Shown here: piece after piece, positions 1 through 10,974 of the stretch
How positions within the stretch are numbered: position 1 is the first letter of the stretch
Layout: the number at the start of each line of letters is the position of its first letter
Source of the DNA: Intoshia linei
Lineage: Eukaryota; Orthonectida; Rhopaluridae
Direction of reading: 5' to 3'
NCBI GenBank assembly: GCA_001642005.1
Contig: LWCA01000022.1
Span: 1 to 64,000 of the forward strand
Length of the DNA stretch: 64,000 nucleotides
Made by a program: the position numbers and the translations under genes
The notes under the pieces: generated by a model
What the model saw: only the letters and a program-made list of their open reading frames with translations
Database searches by the model: none
Told to the model about the DNA's origin: nothing

Positions 1-1321
1 AACATATTCTGAACACATCTTAATTATATTGTATTTCTCTTTGGATACATATTTTCAGAAATCGTTATCCATAGAATAAACCTTTAAGAATAGATCAGAT
101 TTCAATGATACAATTTGCAATTCTGTTTCATCGCAATCAAAATCAAATAACTGAATTTTTTTTTTGATTAACTAATTTTCAAAAAGAAGGACAATTCGTG
201 TTTTTGACCCGTAAGATGTGAGTTTGGGAGGTTGAAATGTATTTTGCTACATCTACGAAAAAAACTGTAATTGAAATGTGGACTTTATAAAATTCTAAGA
301 GTGGTAGTTATTGAAATAAACGGTAACACACACACAAAAAATATTGGATAGCATATTATATAAGTAAGGATCTAAATATGTCAAAAGTAAATTATATACA
401 TATATATTATATTAAAATTTTGTATTATATATAAAGAATATACTAATTGAAATAATTGAGTTTACTTTTTTTGATTCTAAATTTTTTGAAAATTAAAAAT
501 TGCGTAGCAATAAAAAAGAAACTGAAGGGATCGATTAATGTATTAAAAACCAAAATTCTGTATTTTAAATGTGTAGAGTCTACAGACTATAGACCAGTTT
601 CTTTCAACTTTTTTTCAATTGGGCACACTTAAAGAAAATGAAAAATTTTGGGTGCACTGGTTATTACCGTACTATGTAATAATTTTTTTTAAAAAAAAAA
701 ATTTTAAAATGGAGTTGGATCATAAAGGTGTGCGTTTCTGAGGCTGAATTTACGACAATGCTAAAGATTTTAAAATGCGTCCATAATTCATGTTTTTTTA
801 ATTTTTGGGCAAATTATATTTATAAAAATAAGGTAAAATTGGGTTGTTGACCTTGAAATACTCAATTTAGGAAATTGAAAGATAGATGTAAACACAATCC
901 ACAAAACACTGTATTGGATATTGGTTTTTTTTAATATTTTTTGAATTGTAATATAAAAACATTTGTGCGTTCAATTCTTATTATTATTAACTTTATATTA
1001 GTCACAAATAAAAACACATACTCTAATTTACCATTAGTAATGTGTAATTAGTAATGGTCCATTACACATTTTCCATTTACATCTACAAAAAATGTTACAA
1101 CTACACACTTAAAATAATCCTGACACGAGGTATATAAATTTTGGGAGCACTTGGTTAGACTGTGTAATACATTGTATATAAAAATTGAATAAAATTGTTG
1201 AGAACTAAGTAATATCGTTTTTATTCGATTGTACTCGATACAACTTAATTTAACTTTTCATAACTCGACTTTAATGAAATACAAAATATATACTGTAATA
1301 TGATTTTACTTATAAATTTAG
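1..1321. repeat. Intron or 5' region of DGK with family B repeat pieces
   Basis: No exon is recognised here, and no glycine-rich start of a DGK catalytic domain (VNPKSGG-like) is seen, so earlier DGK exons probably lie left of the window. Positions about 155-372 are the right-hand end of family B: a CA run at about 327-337 is followed by the usual terminus ATATTATATAAGTAAGGAT. Positions about 481-545 match an internal part of family B (AATTGCGTAGCAAT). Positions 700-870 are a more distant variant of the same family. Confidence 0.6.
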
Positions 1322-4300
1322 CCTACAGTTTGTTAAAAAAATATCTAAAGCTTCCATATTGATATGTGGCGGAGACGGCACTATTGGTTGGATAATGGAT
1401 ACAATGGGTAACTTCATTTAACGTAAAGTAAGTACAGTACATGTTAACTGGATATACTTGTATAAACTGTAATTTGATTTTGAAATCTACGACTATTTTT
1501 ATGTTTGAAAAAACGGGTAATATGGGATTTTGATTGTGAAAATATACTTTTTTTGCGGTTGCGATTTATGATAATGTTCATAATTTAAAAGAATATCGAG
1601 AATTTATGTTTTATAAAATTCTGTGCCTTTTTTTATTTTTAAAAAAAGGGTAATTTGGGTTTTGCTCATGAAGGTGTTCGATCTGAGGTGAGTTTTACAA
1701 AAATATTAATTATTTTAAAATGTGTCCTTGAAATTATGTTTTTTTAAATTTTTGGGCTGATTTAATTTTAAAAAAAAAAGTGGGAGAAATAGGTTTTTTA
1801 CCCTGTAGATCTCATTTTTTCTTAATGAAAATTTTGATACTGCATAACTCTTGAAAATTATATTAGAAATTTAGTTTTTTAATGTCTAAGACTGTTAGTG
1901 TTTTAAATAAACGGTAACACACACAGGGATTGGAAATAATTGATTGCAATCGATTATTTTGATGAAACCAATTAATTGTTTGTTAAATATTTATTTTTTA
2001 ATTAATTTCAAAAAATAAAAATTGTATCTTTTTATCAACGTAATATTGGATGAACTAATAAATTAAAATTTAAAATGTGCAAAAATTAAATTTAATTTAT
2101 AATAATATCATTTTAAGGAGGCAACACTCATTATAGCGTTTCATAGTCCCACCATGCGTAATTTGTTTTCAGAAACAGTAATATTTCCATATTCGATGGA
2201 AGAAGCCTTTTTCTCAAATCATTAAATGCAATCCATCTAGACCAGGTGAACACAACCTTTCCATTAATTCAGCCGCAAAATTACTTTACGCATTGATACT
2301 ACAGCCACACAAAATTTAATTTGACATTGGGAGAGTTTAAATCCATTTTGAGAAAGTGGGCAAAGTCAAAAATGTAACATTTTGATAAAAATAATAAATA
2401 ATAAAAAAATTCCCTTGAATTTGAAGTAAAATGATATATGGCATTATGATGACATGGCTTGCCCACAGCCGCACATAAACGCTTAATAAATGTATATCAT
2501 AATGATATTTATAAATAAAAAAAAATTATTTTATCAATTGTGAACCATTTCGAGTTAAAGTTGAAAAAACGTATAATTTGTGTTATGATTATTCTTTATG
2601 GTGGATACCAAAATTTATTTGCGGAACGTGTCATGCAGCTGTTAACAAAAATTTCAAAATATTTACAAATTTAAGAAATTTGCAAAAACGAAAAATAGCC
2701 ACCGAGTGTTATTTCTGTCTATCTACCTTTTTAACACTTCCAAGCATCATGGCTAAACCATTGCTCTATGATTTTTTAAACATTCAATCCTCTCTTCAAC
2801 CAGTGAGGAGTAAAAACTGGTGCATTATTGATGAAAGTTCTAAAGAAAGCATTTTTTCCTCCAGTCAGTCATATTTATCTAGTCCACAAAAACCAGGCCA
2901 ATCTAAATTAAACAGGCTTTCAGCGGTGCTTCAATTATCAAAATCAAAGTCAGAGACAATGGTTACATTTTTAAATTAAATTGGTATTACGTGTAATGAT
3001 GTCCATCAATGTAGCACAGATCACGTAATTTCGAATTTACACAATTTTTTAACCAATCTGGTGACATTTTTTATGTTCAAAATTTGGATAATTTACTGAT
3101 CGAATTAAAAATTCAGCATATTTCCTCTCAGTGGTTTTTTTTATGAATTCATCGACACAGTTTTAAAGCTGTTTTAATTCACTCCAAACATATCTATTCA
3201 CTAATACCACTGGCATATGGTAAGGCATTGAAGGAAGATTAAAACACTTTTGACGATCTGTTATGTCTTATAGAATATAAAAAATATGAATGGATGGTAT
3301 GCAGTGACTTAGAGATGGTTAATATTCTAATGGGTACTAAGGGAGGATTACAAAATATTCATGTTATCTATTCTTATTTGATTCACGATACAGGGACGAT
3401 CACTATACTAGAAAATCTTGGCCAGTTCAGGTGCATATTGTGGGTGAATACAATTACATATTCTTCTAATTCCAAAAAATAAAATAATTTCTTCTCCATT
3501 GCACTTGAAGTTAGGATTTTCACGCCAATTTCTTTCAATATTATATCATGAGAGCCACACCAATAAAATTTTAAGAACTATCAATCCCACGTTTAAATGT
3601 GCATTAGCACATTTAACTAATGCTAAATTGTCAAACGGCATCGTTACCGGACCTGAACTTACAAAATTATTTAAATCAGAATAATTTACGGAATCTCTAC
3701 CAATATCCAAAAAGAAAACTTGGAATGCCTTCAAATTATAGTGTTCAGATTTTTTGGGAAACAAACGCTCCATCATATATTAATATTATTAAATAATTTA
3801 TTAAGTCATACTGAGACGCTAATTGCTACTTAAGCATTAAAATTCATGTTACATTCACACCGGAAACATTCCAACTCGGTTTATCATTTAAAAATAAAAG
3901 CTAAAAAAATGCTGTCAATATTATATTAAAATAAAAAAAAATATATTCATAAAATTTTCAAATTCTCGCGACCCCCGGTTGAAAACCACTGGTCTAGACT
4001 GAAAAATCTTTAAACCACATTGGATGTTGGAATTATACATCTAAAATCCATATACACTCTTAGATCAGCAGTTGACATTCGACGCTTTTTTAATATTGAA
4101 TTAGCAAAATCAAAGTCACTATCAATATTATCACTTTTTATTCATCTATTTTTATCTATATCTATTTTTAAATTCAAAACTGACTTTAATTCAATTTTAT
4201 ATAAGCAACTGTTCATGGTTGTCTATAATTTTAATCGTTACCTTTTGTAAGTTTTTGTTCAAAACGATTTTAGCGTCATCATGTATTTTTTAAATTATTT

Positions 4301-7300
4301 CATAAACGGATAAAGGCGAATTGTTTTATTTAAAGATTTCGAACATCAACTACATCTGTGATTACAATTACATTATCTTTCAAGATCAACAGTAACAGAT
4401 TGAAATTTTTTTAATATTCTGTTTTTGTTTGTAAGAGTGTTAATATGGCATCTTCCTTTTTATTTGGTTTGGTTTTAATTTTATTCATGTACATAGTGGT
4501 TTATCATTTTATAGAAATGTTTAGCTTTTGATAAACCGACTTTCAATTTTTTAAAAAAACCTATTACAAAAAGAAGTTTTCATCTTTACGAGCGTCTACT
4601 ATATGTACTGTTTTATAAAGCGTAGACAGGTCAACATTTAGTTTAAAAAAGGCTTTGAATACAGCTTTAAGTATTTTATTTTTTAATTGTTTCATATATT
4701 TGGATATAAAATATATTATTGTCAACATTTATTATATTTAGATAATGAAGGAATGTTGGAAAAATACCCTATAGCAATATTACCATTAGGAACAGGAAAT
4801 GATTTATCGAGGGTTTTGAATTGGGGTGGAGGTTTATTTTTGACATTTCAATATTAATTTAAATAATCCAATTCGTATAACTTAAAAAATACAAAAATAT
4901 CTAGTACGATTCAGTTTTATTACAGTATACCAAATATTAATATCTTTAGTATCATTTTAGGTACATAAATATAATGGATTGAATTGAATTAATGAATATA
5001 AATTATAATTATTATTACATATGAGTCATTCTCTAGCAAATAAAAAGTAAATATTTAAATTTAAGTGACCTAGAGCAGTGGTTCCCAAAGAAATATATTG
5101 TCGCCCCCCCCTCACAGTATACAAATATTTTTCGAAAAGATCAATTAGTACAAGCCTTTATTTTTACAATTAAGTATTATTTTGTCTATATCTGGTTCAA
5201 TACTAGTGTATGCTAATCTCAGGTCGTTTTGAACATCCATTCTTGATCTTCGTTTGTTTTAATTGTCAAGCCAGAAAATGTTTTTTCACATAAATATGTT
5301 GATCGAAAGACAAAAGAATATTTATAGCAATATTGGATGTTTTTGGGTAAATACCATTATTTTAATTATTCAGACATAAAATTGATAATAGTACTGTAAT
5401 ATGGTAGCACTAATTAAAGGAAAAATTGATGTGAGGAGTTAATTAAAATAATTAATTAGCTAAATCTCGTAAGAGTTAATATTATTTAAATTTATTATAA
5501 TCCTAAATTAATCCGAATTTCAAGAATATATTAATTAACATATTTAATATAAATAAACAACATAAATAAACGATAACATAATTAATATAAATATCAAATA
5601 CTAAATCAAATTAAGGTTAACGATATTAATTTAATTTTAAAATTTTTCTTAAATTTTCGCCCCCCCCCTCAGACTCTGTATGCCCGCTGGTGGGGCCAAG
5701 CCCCCATTTGGGAACCACTGTCCTAGAGTAAACTATATCCAAAATTCATACTCATAGATGGACTTAAAATGCGCGTATTATAGCGTGCAACATGGTTATT
5801 TCCACTATTTTACATATAAGTAAATAATAAAACGTACATTTACAGCAGAATTGCAAAATTTCCAAAATCTAATTTAATTTTTAATTTAATTGATCAAAAT
5901 ATAAATGTTTCCATGATTAAATAATTCACTTGCATCATGAAAGCTATGAAATGTCTAATTTAAATATATATATTTGTAAAATTCGTTCGTAACCATTAGA
6001 ATTGCGAGATTCTCGCAATTTCTGGCAACTCTGATTTACAGTTAAAAACCGTTACGGCGTTACGCGCAAAAAATAGGATAAAATTTAAACATCTGTTTTT
6101 TGATTATTTTTGTGAATATTTAATAAATTAAGGTTTTGTAATAAATTTAATAGTGAGATAAGAACGTAGTTAACAAATATTTCTGAAATTCAAAAATATC
6201 TATTCTTGTAATTAGACTATAAATTCGGTTCAAAATACACATAAAATGTTACGGTGTTACGAATTAAACTTATTATTTACGTTATACATTTATGGTATTC
6301 ATAAATTGTAATTTATAACCACAAAACGGTGATTCACCTCTATGTTATAATAAATTAACACTTTAATTAAAATTAATATAATAATATTAAATAATTATAT
6401 ATTTTAATTATTAACTCATGCTTTTAAATTTTAAAGGCATTTTTAGGCACATTCGATAGAGTTTAATTTTCTGAAAATTACTATGTACTGTTATTACTTT
6501 TTTAGTCAATATTGGCATAGTTATGAGGCATTCCTTTTGAGGATGTATTTTAAAATATAATATACTAGCTTGACTGTTATGTACTACGTACAAACAGCAC
6601 CTAGCTCTGTCGAGGGCACTCTTTTATTATACCAAAAAAATAAATTCATGTTGAAAATCTAACTTAAAAATCCTACTATTCACTATGATCAATCCTTTAA
6701 AGGAGTGGTTTCCAAATTTGTTGTAGGTGGAACGATCATATCACATTACTTTTTACTTTAAAGTGAATTATTCCATCTTTATTTTTTGTTCGTTAACATT
6801 TGCGTAAAGAATTTTAAAAACAATTGTTATCCCATTTTTTTAATTTATTAGACGAAAGTGTGTATAATATTAAAAATAAAGTAAAAACAGTCCAATCCTA
6901 AAAATTGGCATGAATAGTATAAATTCCATAAAAAATAAAATTATAAAAACCTATTTTGTCATCTTCAATGTGATAATACCAATGTAATAAATACTTAAAA
7001 ATACCAATTGTATATCAATAATTAACTGAATCTTCACTTTATAAACATTTCAGTCGAATTTTACCATTATTGCAAAGAATGGTAATATAAAAATGATATT
7101 AACAAAGTTTTTTAGTTTTGATGTTTAGTTTCTTAATTAAATTTGAATGTTTTAATAAAAATGTTTTAAAAATGAAAATTTGAAATTTTAAAATTGCGTA
7201 GCAATGAAAAAAATTCGGAAGGAATGAATTATATAGATTTTCACCCATATTTCTTTATTGGAAATGTGTAGACGCACAATGCACATTTTTTTTAAAATTG

Positions 7301-10300
7301 TAGGATCAATATTTACATTTTCAATTTTTGATTTAAATCAAAATATTTGAAAAATATTGGTTGATAAAATATTAAAAATTATTTTTCACCGGGAATGCGT
7401 AGATTTCTGACGTTGAAATTTTGTATTTTATTAACTGGAATAAGCTCTATCAGAATAATCTTTTTTTTAATTTTCGGACTCTTAATTATTTCACATTTTT
7501 TGTTTTAATAAAATATTTTGAAAAAAAATATATGAATACTAAAATCCTTTTTTGACCATGAAGTCGCGACTTATTTGGATTGAAATTTGTTGTGTGTATT
7601 AACAGGATACAACTGTACCACCTGTGAATTTTTTGAAATTTTAGGGCTGTTTTCATTAAAAAAAGAAGGGTAATTTGGGGTTTTGGCTTTAAAGATATAA
7701 TTTTTTTAAATTTAAATTTATGATAATGTTGATGATTTTAAAATTTGTATCAGCGTATATATTTTTTTAAATTCTCCAACTCGTTTGATTTTCAAAAAGA
7801 GGGACAACTGGGGTTTTTAACCTGTAAGATGTGAAATTGGGAGTTTGAAATTTATCATAATATACGTCCCGGCAAAAACTGTAATTGATTTGTGGTCTTT
7901 AAAAAATTCTAAGACTGGAGTTATTTAAATAAAACGTAACACACACAAACAAAAATCGCGTAGCATATTATATAAGTTAGGATTCTACTTTTTTATGTCA
8001 TAATTTCTTAATACAGCCTTAATATTAAATTTCCTATAATAATTTTGCAATATCCTGAAAATATAGGAACAAAAGTAACAAAAAACGTAAAAATAAATAT
8101 GGTAGCATATAATATAAATTTATGGTTATCACAGAAAATAGCACATTATGTTTACTAAATATTTTTGCATTTGTTATTTTTGTATACGAATACTACAAAT
8201 GATTATTATTAATCTTAAATTTACTTGAATCAAAACCATCCATTGTACATCTATATTAATAAATAATTTAGGATATGAAAACGAAAATTTGAAGAAATTA
8301 ATGAAAAATATAAAAAATTCAGCAGAAATCATACATTTGGATCGATGGAGCATTTATAATTTTGATTCAGAAAAAAAGATGGACATTAATGACTGCGAAG
8401 ATTCAGAAGAATTTGAAAAACCGGGAGAAAATACAAAAATCCCATATAACATAATAAATAACTATTTTAGCATAGGAGTGGTAAAATATTAATATTAACA
8501 TACAAATACATTAGCGCGGTTCAAAATAAAATTGACACAATATTTTTGACCATACATTGTATTTGAGTAATTTGTAAAAAAACTTGTTAACCCTTTGAGG
8601 AATATTCGTTATATTAAAATGAGATACATGGGTGTTGTAAAATTTAAAACGAGTTAATTAGAATTGAATTGTATTTATTACACAACATGCCAATTTTGCA
8701 CTGTATTTTGCACAATATTACATGTTTGCTTTCTAGGTACCCATTAACGGCCAGTGTTTATTTTTACGAACATTTAGTTTAAATTGTTTAAACAAATTAT
8801 ATAAATGTAAGACTATTTTTCATGCGTGTATGATTTATACAATTAATAAACAATTTAGTAGGATTGATAACAATTGCTCTAACCTCTCCACAGTGAGTTT
8901 TTTCATGAATAAAAATGTGAACAGCTAGCTTTAAAATGAATTATAAAATTTTAAGATAAAACTTTTTAATGTTAAAAAGATGTTGGCTATCTGGTTTATT
9001 CAAGTTTCAATTAAACTTTTAAACATACTCTATAGTTGCCAGAGTTGTCGACCCTAAAGTTATATACATAGAACAGAATAATATAAAATTTATGAGCAAT
9101 AACATTACATATGCATTTATAACTATCATTTAATAATATATAGGATGCCTCTATAGCACAAAAGTTTCATATGAAACGAGAGAAAAATCCAAAAAAATTT
9201 AAATCAAGGTAATGAAATTTTTTCATAATTAAAAATTTTACAGAACAATGAACAAATTTTTTTATTTTGAATATGGAACATTAGAATCTTTAATTAACTC
9301 GTGTAAAAATTTACACGAACATATCGAACTACAGGTTTGCAGTATAATTGTTCATCATTGAGTTATTTTAGTGTGATAATGTAGATATCAACCTAAAGGA
9401 CGGTCCGTCATTGGAAGGTCTAACAATACTCAACATTCCGTCAATTTATGGCGGAACAGATATTTGGAATGAATCGAAAAATAAATCTAAAATTAGTCAG
9501 TTCAAAAATAGTTTAGCAACTGGACATCAGGAATTGAAATATAAACAACAAGGTAGAGATTATGGATGGAAATAATTAATAGCAATCAATTATTTTGTAT
9601 AAACCAATTAATTCTTTGCTCAATATTAATTTTTCAATTAATTGATTTTTTCATGTAACTGAAAAAAAATGAATTGAATCTTTTTATGATGATTAAACGA
9701 AAAAATTAAATTTAATCATTATACACTATAAGTTATAATAATACAATATAAAGGTGTCAAATTGACACTGTCAACACTCATTGTAGCGTATCACAGTCTC
9801 ACTATGCTTTATTTATTTCCAAAATTCCAAATTCGAAAGAAGAAATAAAATAAATAATATAAAAATATTTTCTAAATACTATTTTGCAAATAAAATATAA
9901 TGTAACGAACAACAGTTTGATAGTATAATAAAATTTATCACTTTTCATTATTCTATGCAATTTTAGAAGAATAGAAACGCGTTAGTCACCAAAAAAATCA
10001 TTTATTTAATCTACTAGCTTGACTGTTATGTATTTCGGACAAACAGCAACCTAGTATATTCATTATAACAACATGACCAGCTTTTTAAAAATTATTATGA
10101 TATTGTTATCAATCAACAATTAATTGAAATTTTTTTGATATTTCAAAATAGCAATTTTTTTCAATTAATTGATTTTATTTTCAATAATTTTTTATCAACT
10201 AATTGCAATTAAATTGGTTGCAATCAATTAACTCATATCCCTGGTAGAGATATTATGATTTATGGCCTAATGGAAAGTTTTCCATTATATTTGTGTAAGT

Positions 10301-10635
10301 TTTAACAAAAATTACTTAGATATTGGTGACGGTAAAATGGAGATTGTTGGAATAACGGGTGCAATACACGCCGGTCAAATTAGAACTGGATTAAGTAAAT
10401 CTGGTCGTCGTATTGCACAGTGCAGTAAAATAGAAATAAGGTATAAATATGAACAATTGGTACATAAATGTATAACACCAATTTACTATTATTTATTTTT
10501 CATTATATAAATTATAGGACCAAAAAAACATTTCCAATGCAAATAGATGGAGAACCCTGGAGTCAAAAACCTACATTAGTAAAAACTATATTAATAAATT
10601 CACTTTTAAACTATTTAGATAAAAATACACTTTAA
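1322..10635 (+). CDS. Diacylglycerol kinase, type-I-like, C-terminal part (8 exons; 5' end missing)
   Basis: Phosphorylates diacylglycerol to phosphatidate, acting on membranes in lipid signalling. Exons: 1322-1407, 4742-4831, 8272-8480, 9144-9208, 9244-9334, 9372-9552, 10320-10440, 10518-10635. The frame is continuous through all joins and gives 319 residues plus a stop. The first exon carries the ATP-binding [10 protein letters not shown], the second [17 protein letters not shown], the third [11 protein letters not shown] and DRW. Later exons carry [20 protein letters not shown] and the near-terminal [10 protein letters not shown]. The wording of these motifs is closest to my memory of the alpha/beta/gamma (type I) enzymes rather than delta/eta/zeta. 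The first visible exon starts inside a codon, so the regulatory EF-hand and C1 region must lie upstream and cannot be assessed. Two introns of about 3.3-3.4 kb are packed with mobile elements; the others are 35-80 nt or were until recently. Confidence 0.93.
1470..1924 (+). repeat. Family B fragment, cut off by a hAT end
   Basis: Family B-like text (GGTAATATGGG and similar, then AAATAAACGGTAACACACAC) stops inside the CA run at about 1924. There the hAT left end CAGGGATTGG begins, so the hAT-like element seems to have landed in the family B copy. Confidence 0.6.
1925..2260 (+). mobile_element. hAT-like element, left-end fragment (CAGGGAT family)
   Basis: Begins AGGGATTGGAAATAATTGA and continues through sequence homologous to the left third of the element at 9561-10243, including the shared stretch around CAACACTCATT and the CACYATGC region. 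No matching right end is seen, so it is probably truncated or interrupted by the transposon remnant that follows. Confidence 0.6.
2578..3990 (+). pseudogene. Degraded transposon-derived gene of an uncharacterised family
   Basis: Three broken open stretches (about 2578-2979, 3240-3482 and 3499-3780) carry motifs I recognise from a protein family repeated in hydra and arthropod genomes and usually annotated as hypothetical. These are a [16 protein letters not shown] segment, an [17 protein letters not shown] segment, AWNAFK followed by FLGN, and a late LHSH. The frame changes and stops between segments show it is dead. A hAT-like terminus (GGTTGAAAACCACTG) at about 3976-3990 ends the block. It sits in a DGK intron. 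The family assignment is from memory of motif order only. Confidence 0.5.
3991..4741. other. Rest of DGK intron, no feature seen
   Basis: AT-rich intron sequence. Open stretches here have no recognisable domain or codon pattern, and I treat them as chance. Confidence 0.5.
5076..5720. mobile_element. Non-autonomous hAT element with 8-bp target duplication
   Basis: The 14-bp terminal inverted repeat CAGTGGTTCCCAAA at 5076-5089 is matched by TTTGGGAACCACTG at 5707-5720. Flanks ACCTAGAG (5068-5075) and TCCTAGAG (5721-5728) are a 7/8 target-site duplication, as expected for hAT. The paralogous family A copy near 61033 has a single ACCTACAG and no insert. No transposase is encoded. Short C-runs follow each end. 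Confidence 0.88.
6565..7982 (+). mobile_element. Family B element, longest forward copy
   Basis: Starts near CTAGCTTGACTGTTATG, which with the following AAACAGCACCTAGC can fold into a hairpin. It ends with ACACACAAACAAAAATCGCG and GTAGCATATTATATAAGT. It interrupts family A, whose other copy lacks the insert, so the limits are known to within a few bases. No long open frame is present. A GTAGCA-type motif also occurs internally near 7195. Confidence 0.7.
8481..9143. other. DGK intron 3, no feature seen
   Basis: AT-rich intron of 663 nt between the NNYFSIGV exon and the DASIAQ exon. I see no repeat of the named families and no RNA gene. Confidence 0.6.
9561..10243. mobile_element. hAT-like element at the splice donor of a DGK intron
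   Basis: Flanked by a perfect 8-bp duplication GTAGAGAT (9553-9560 and 10244-10251). The ends are TATGGATGGAAATAATTAAT on the left and CAATTAACTCATATCCCTG on the right, an imperfect inverted repeat of the CAGGGAT type also seen at 1925. No intact transposase. Inside, about 10013-10060, is a family B left-end hairpin motif (GCTTGACTGTTATG and AAACAGCAACCTAG). Removing the element and one duplication leaves a 76-nt intron with a normal donor and acceptor. Confidence 0.85.
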
Positions 10636-10974
10636 GAATAGCGGACTCATGTATAAAAAATTAAATAAAGCCCAAATAGACAGTTGAAGATTTTTCAGTT
10701 CCCTTGTACACATTTTATGTAGATTATACTGATTTGTTTCACTTTTTTATATTTTATTATGTGTATATTATACAAAATTATACACTGTAGACTTAATTAA
10801 ACATTTCTTCTAACGGTTGATTAATTATTATTATTATAATTAATTAATTACTAAGTTGAAAAGATCAGTTTTAGTAAGTAAAATCAATTTTAGTTATCAA
10901 AGATCACTAATAAAATTTTTGGTTAAAATTTATTCCAACTAAACTAAAATTGACAGTACAGTCAAGCATCGTTA
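10636..10974. other. 3' flank of DGK
   Basis: AT-rich sequence after the stop, presumably 3' UTR and intergenic DNA. No other feature seen. Confidence 0.5.

Larger units (their letters stand above)
5041..8150 (+). repeat. Repeat family A, copy 1, interrupted by two insertions
   Basis: Three blocks (about 5041-5075, 5729-6562 and 7983-8150) line up in order with one uninterrupted copy at about 61020-61650. Shared landmarks are TAAGTGACCTA, CATACTCATAGAT, ACTATTTTACATATAAGTAAA, GGCGTTACG, CACATTCGATAGA and AATATCCTGAAAATATA. The gaps are filled by the hAT element 5076-5720 and the family B element of about 6565-7982. Function unknown; probably itself a mobile element. Confidence 0.7.

Noticed and set aside
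594-3990. One giant hAT element from a CAGTTTCTTTCAAC end at 594 to the ACCACTG end at 3990
   Set aside because: It would contain the conserved DGK exon 1322-1407, and the flanks match at only about 6 of 8 bases; two unrelated ends are more likely.
4020-4250. Open frame of 76 codons in a DGK intron
   Set aside because: Low-complexity I/L/F/K translation, no domain and no usable splice context; expected by chance in AT-rich DNA.
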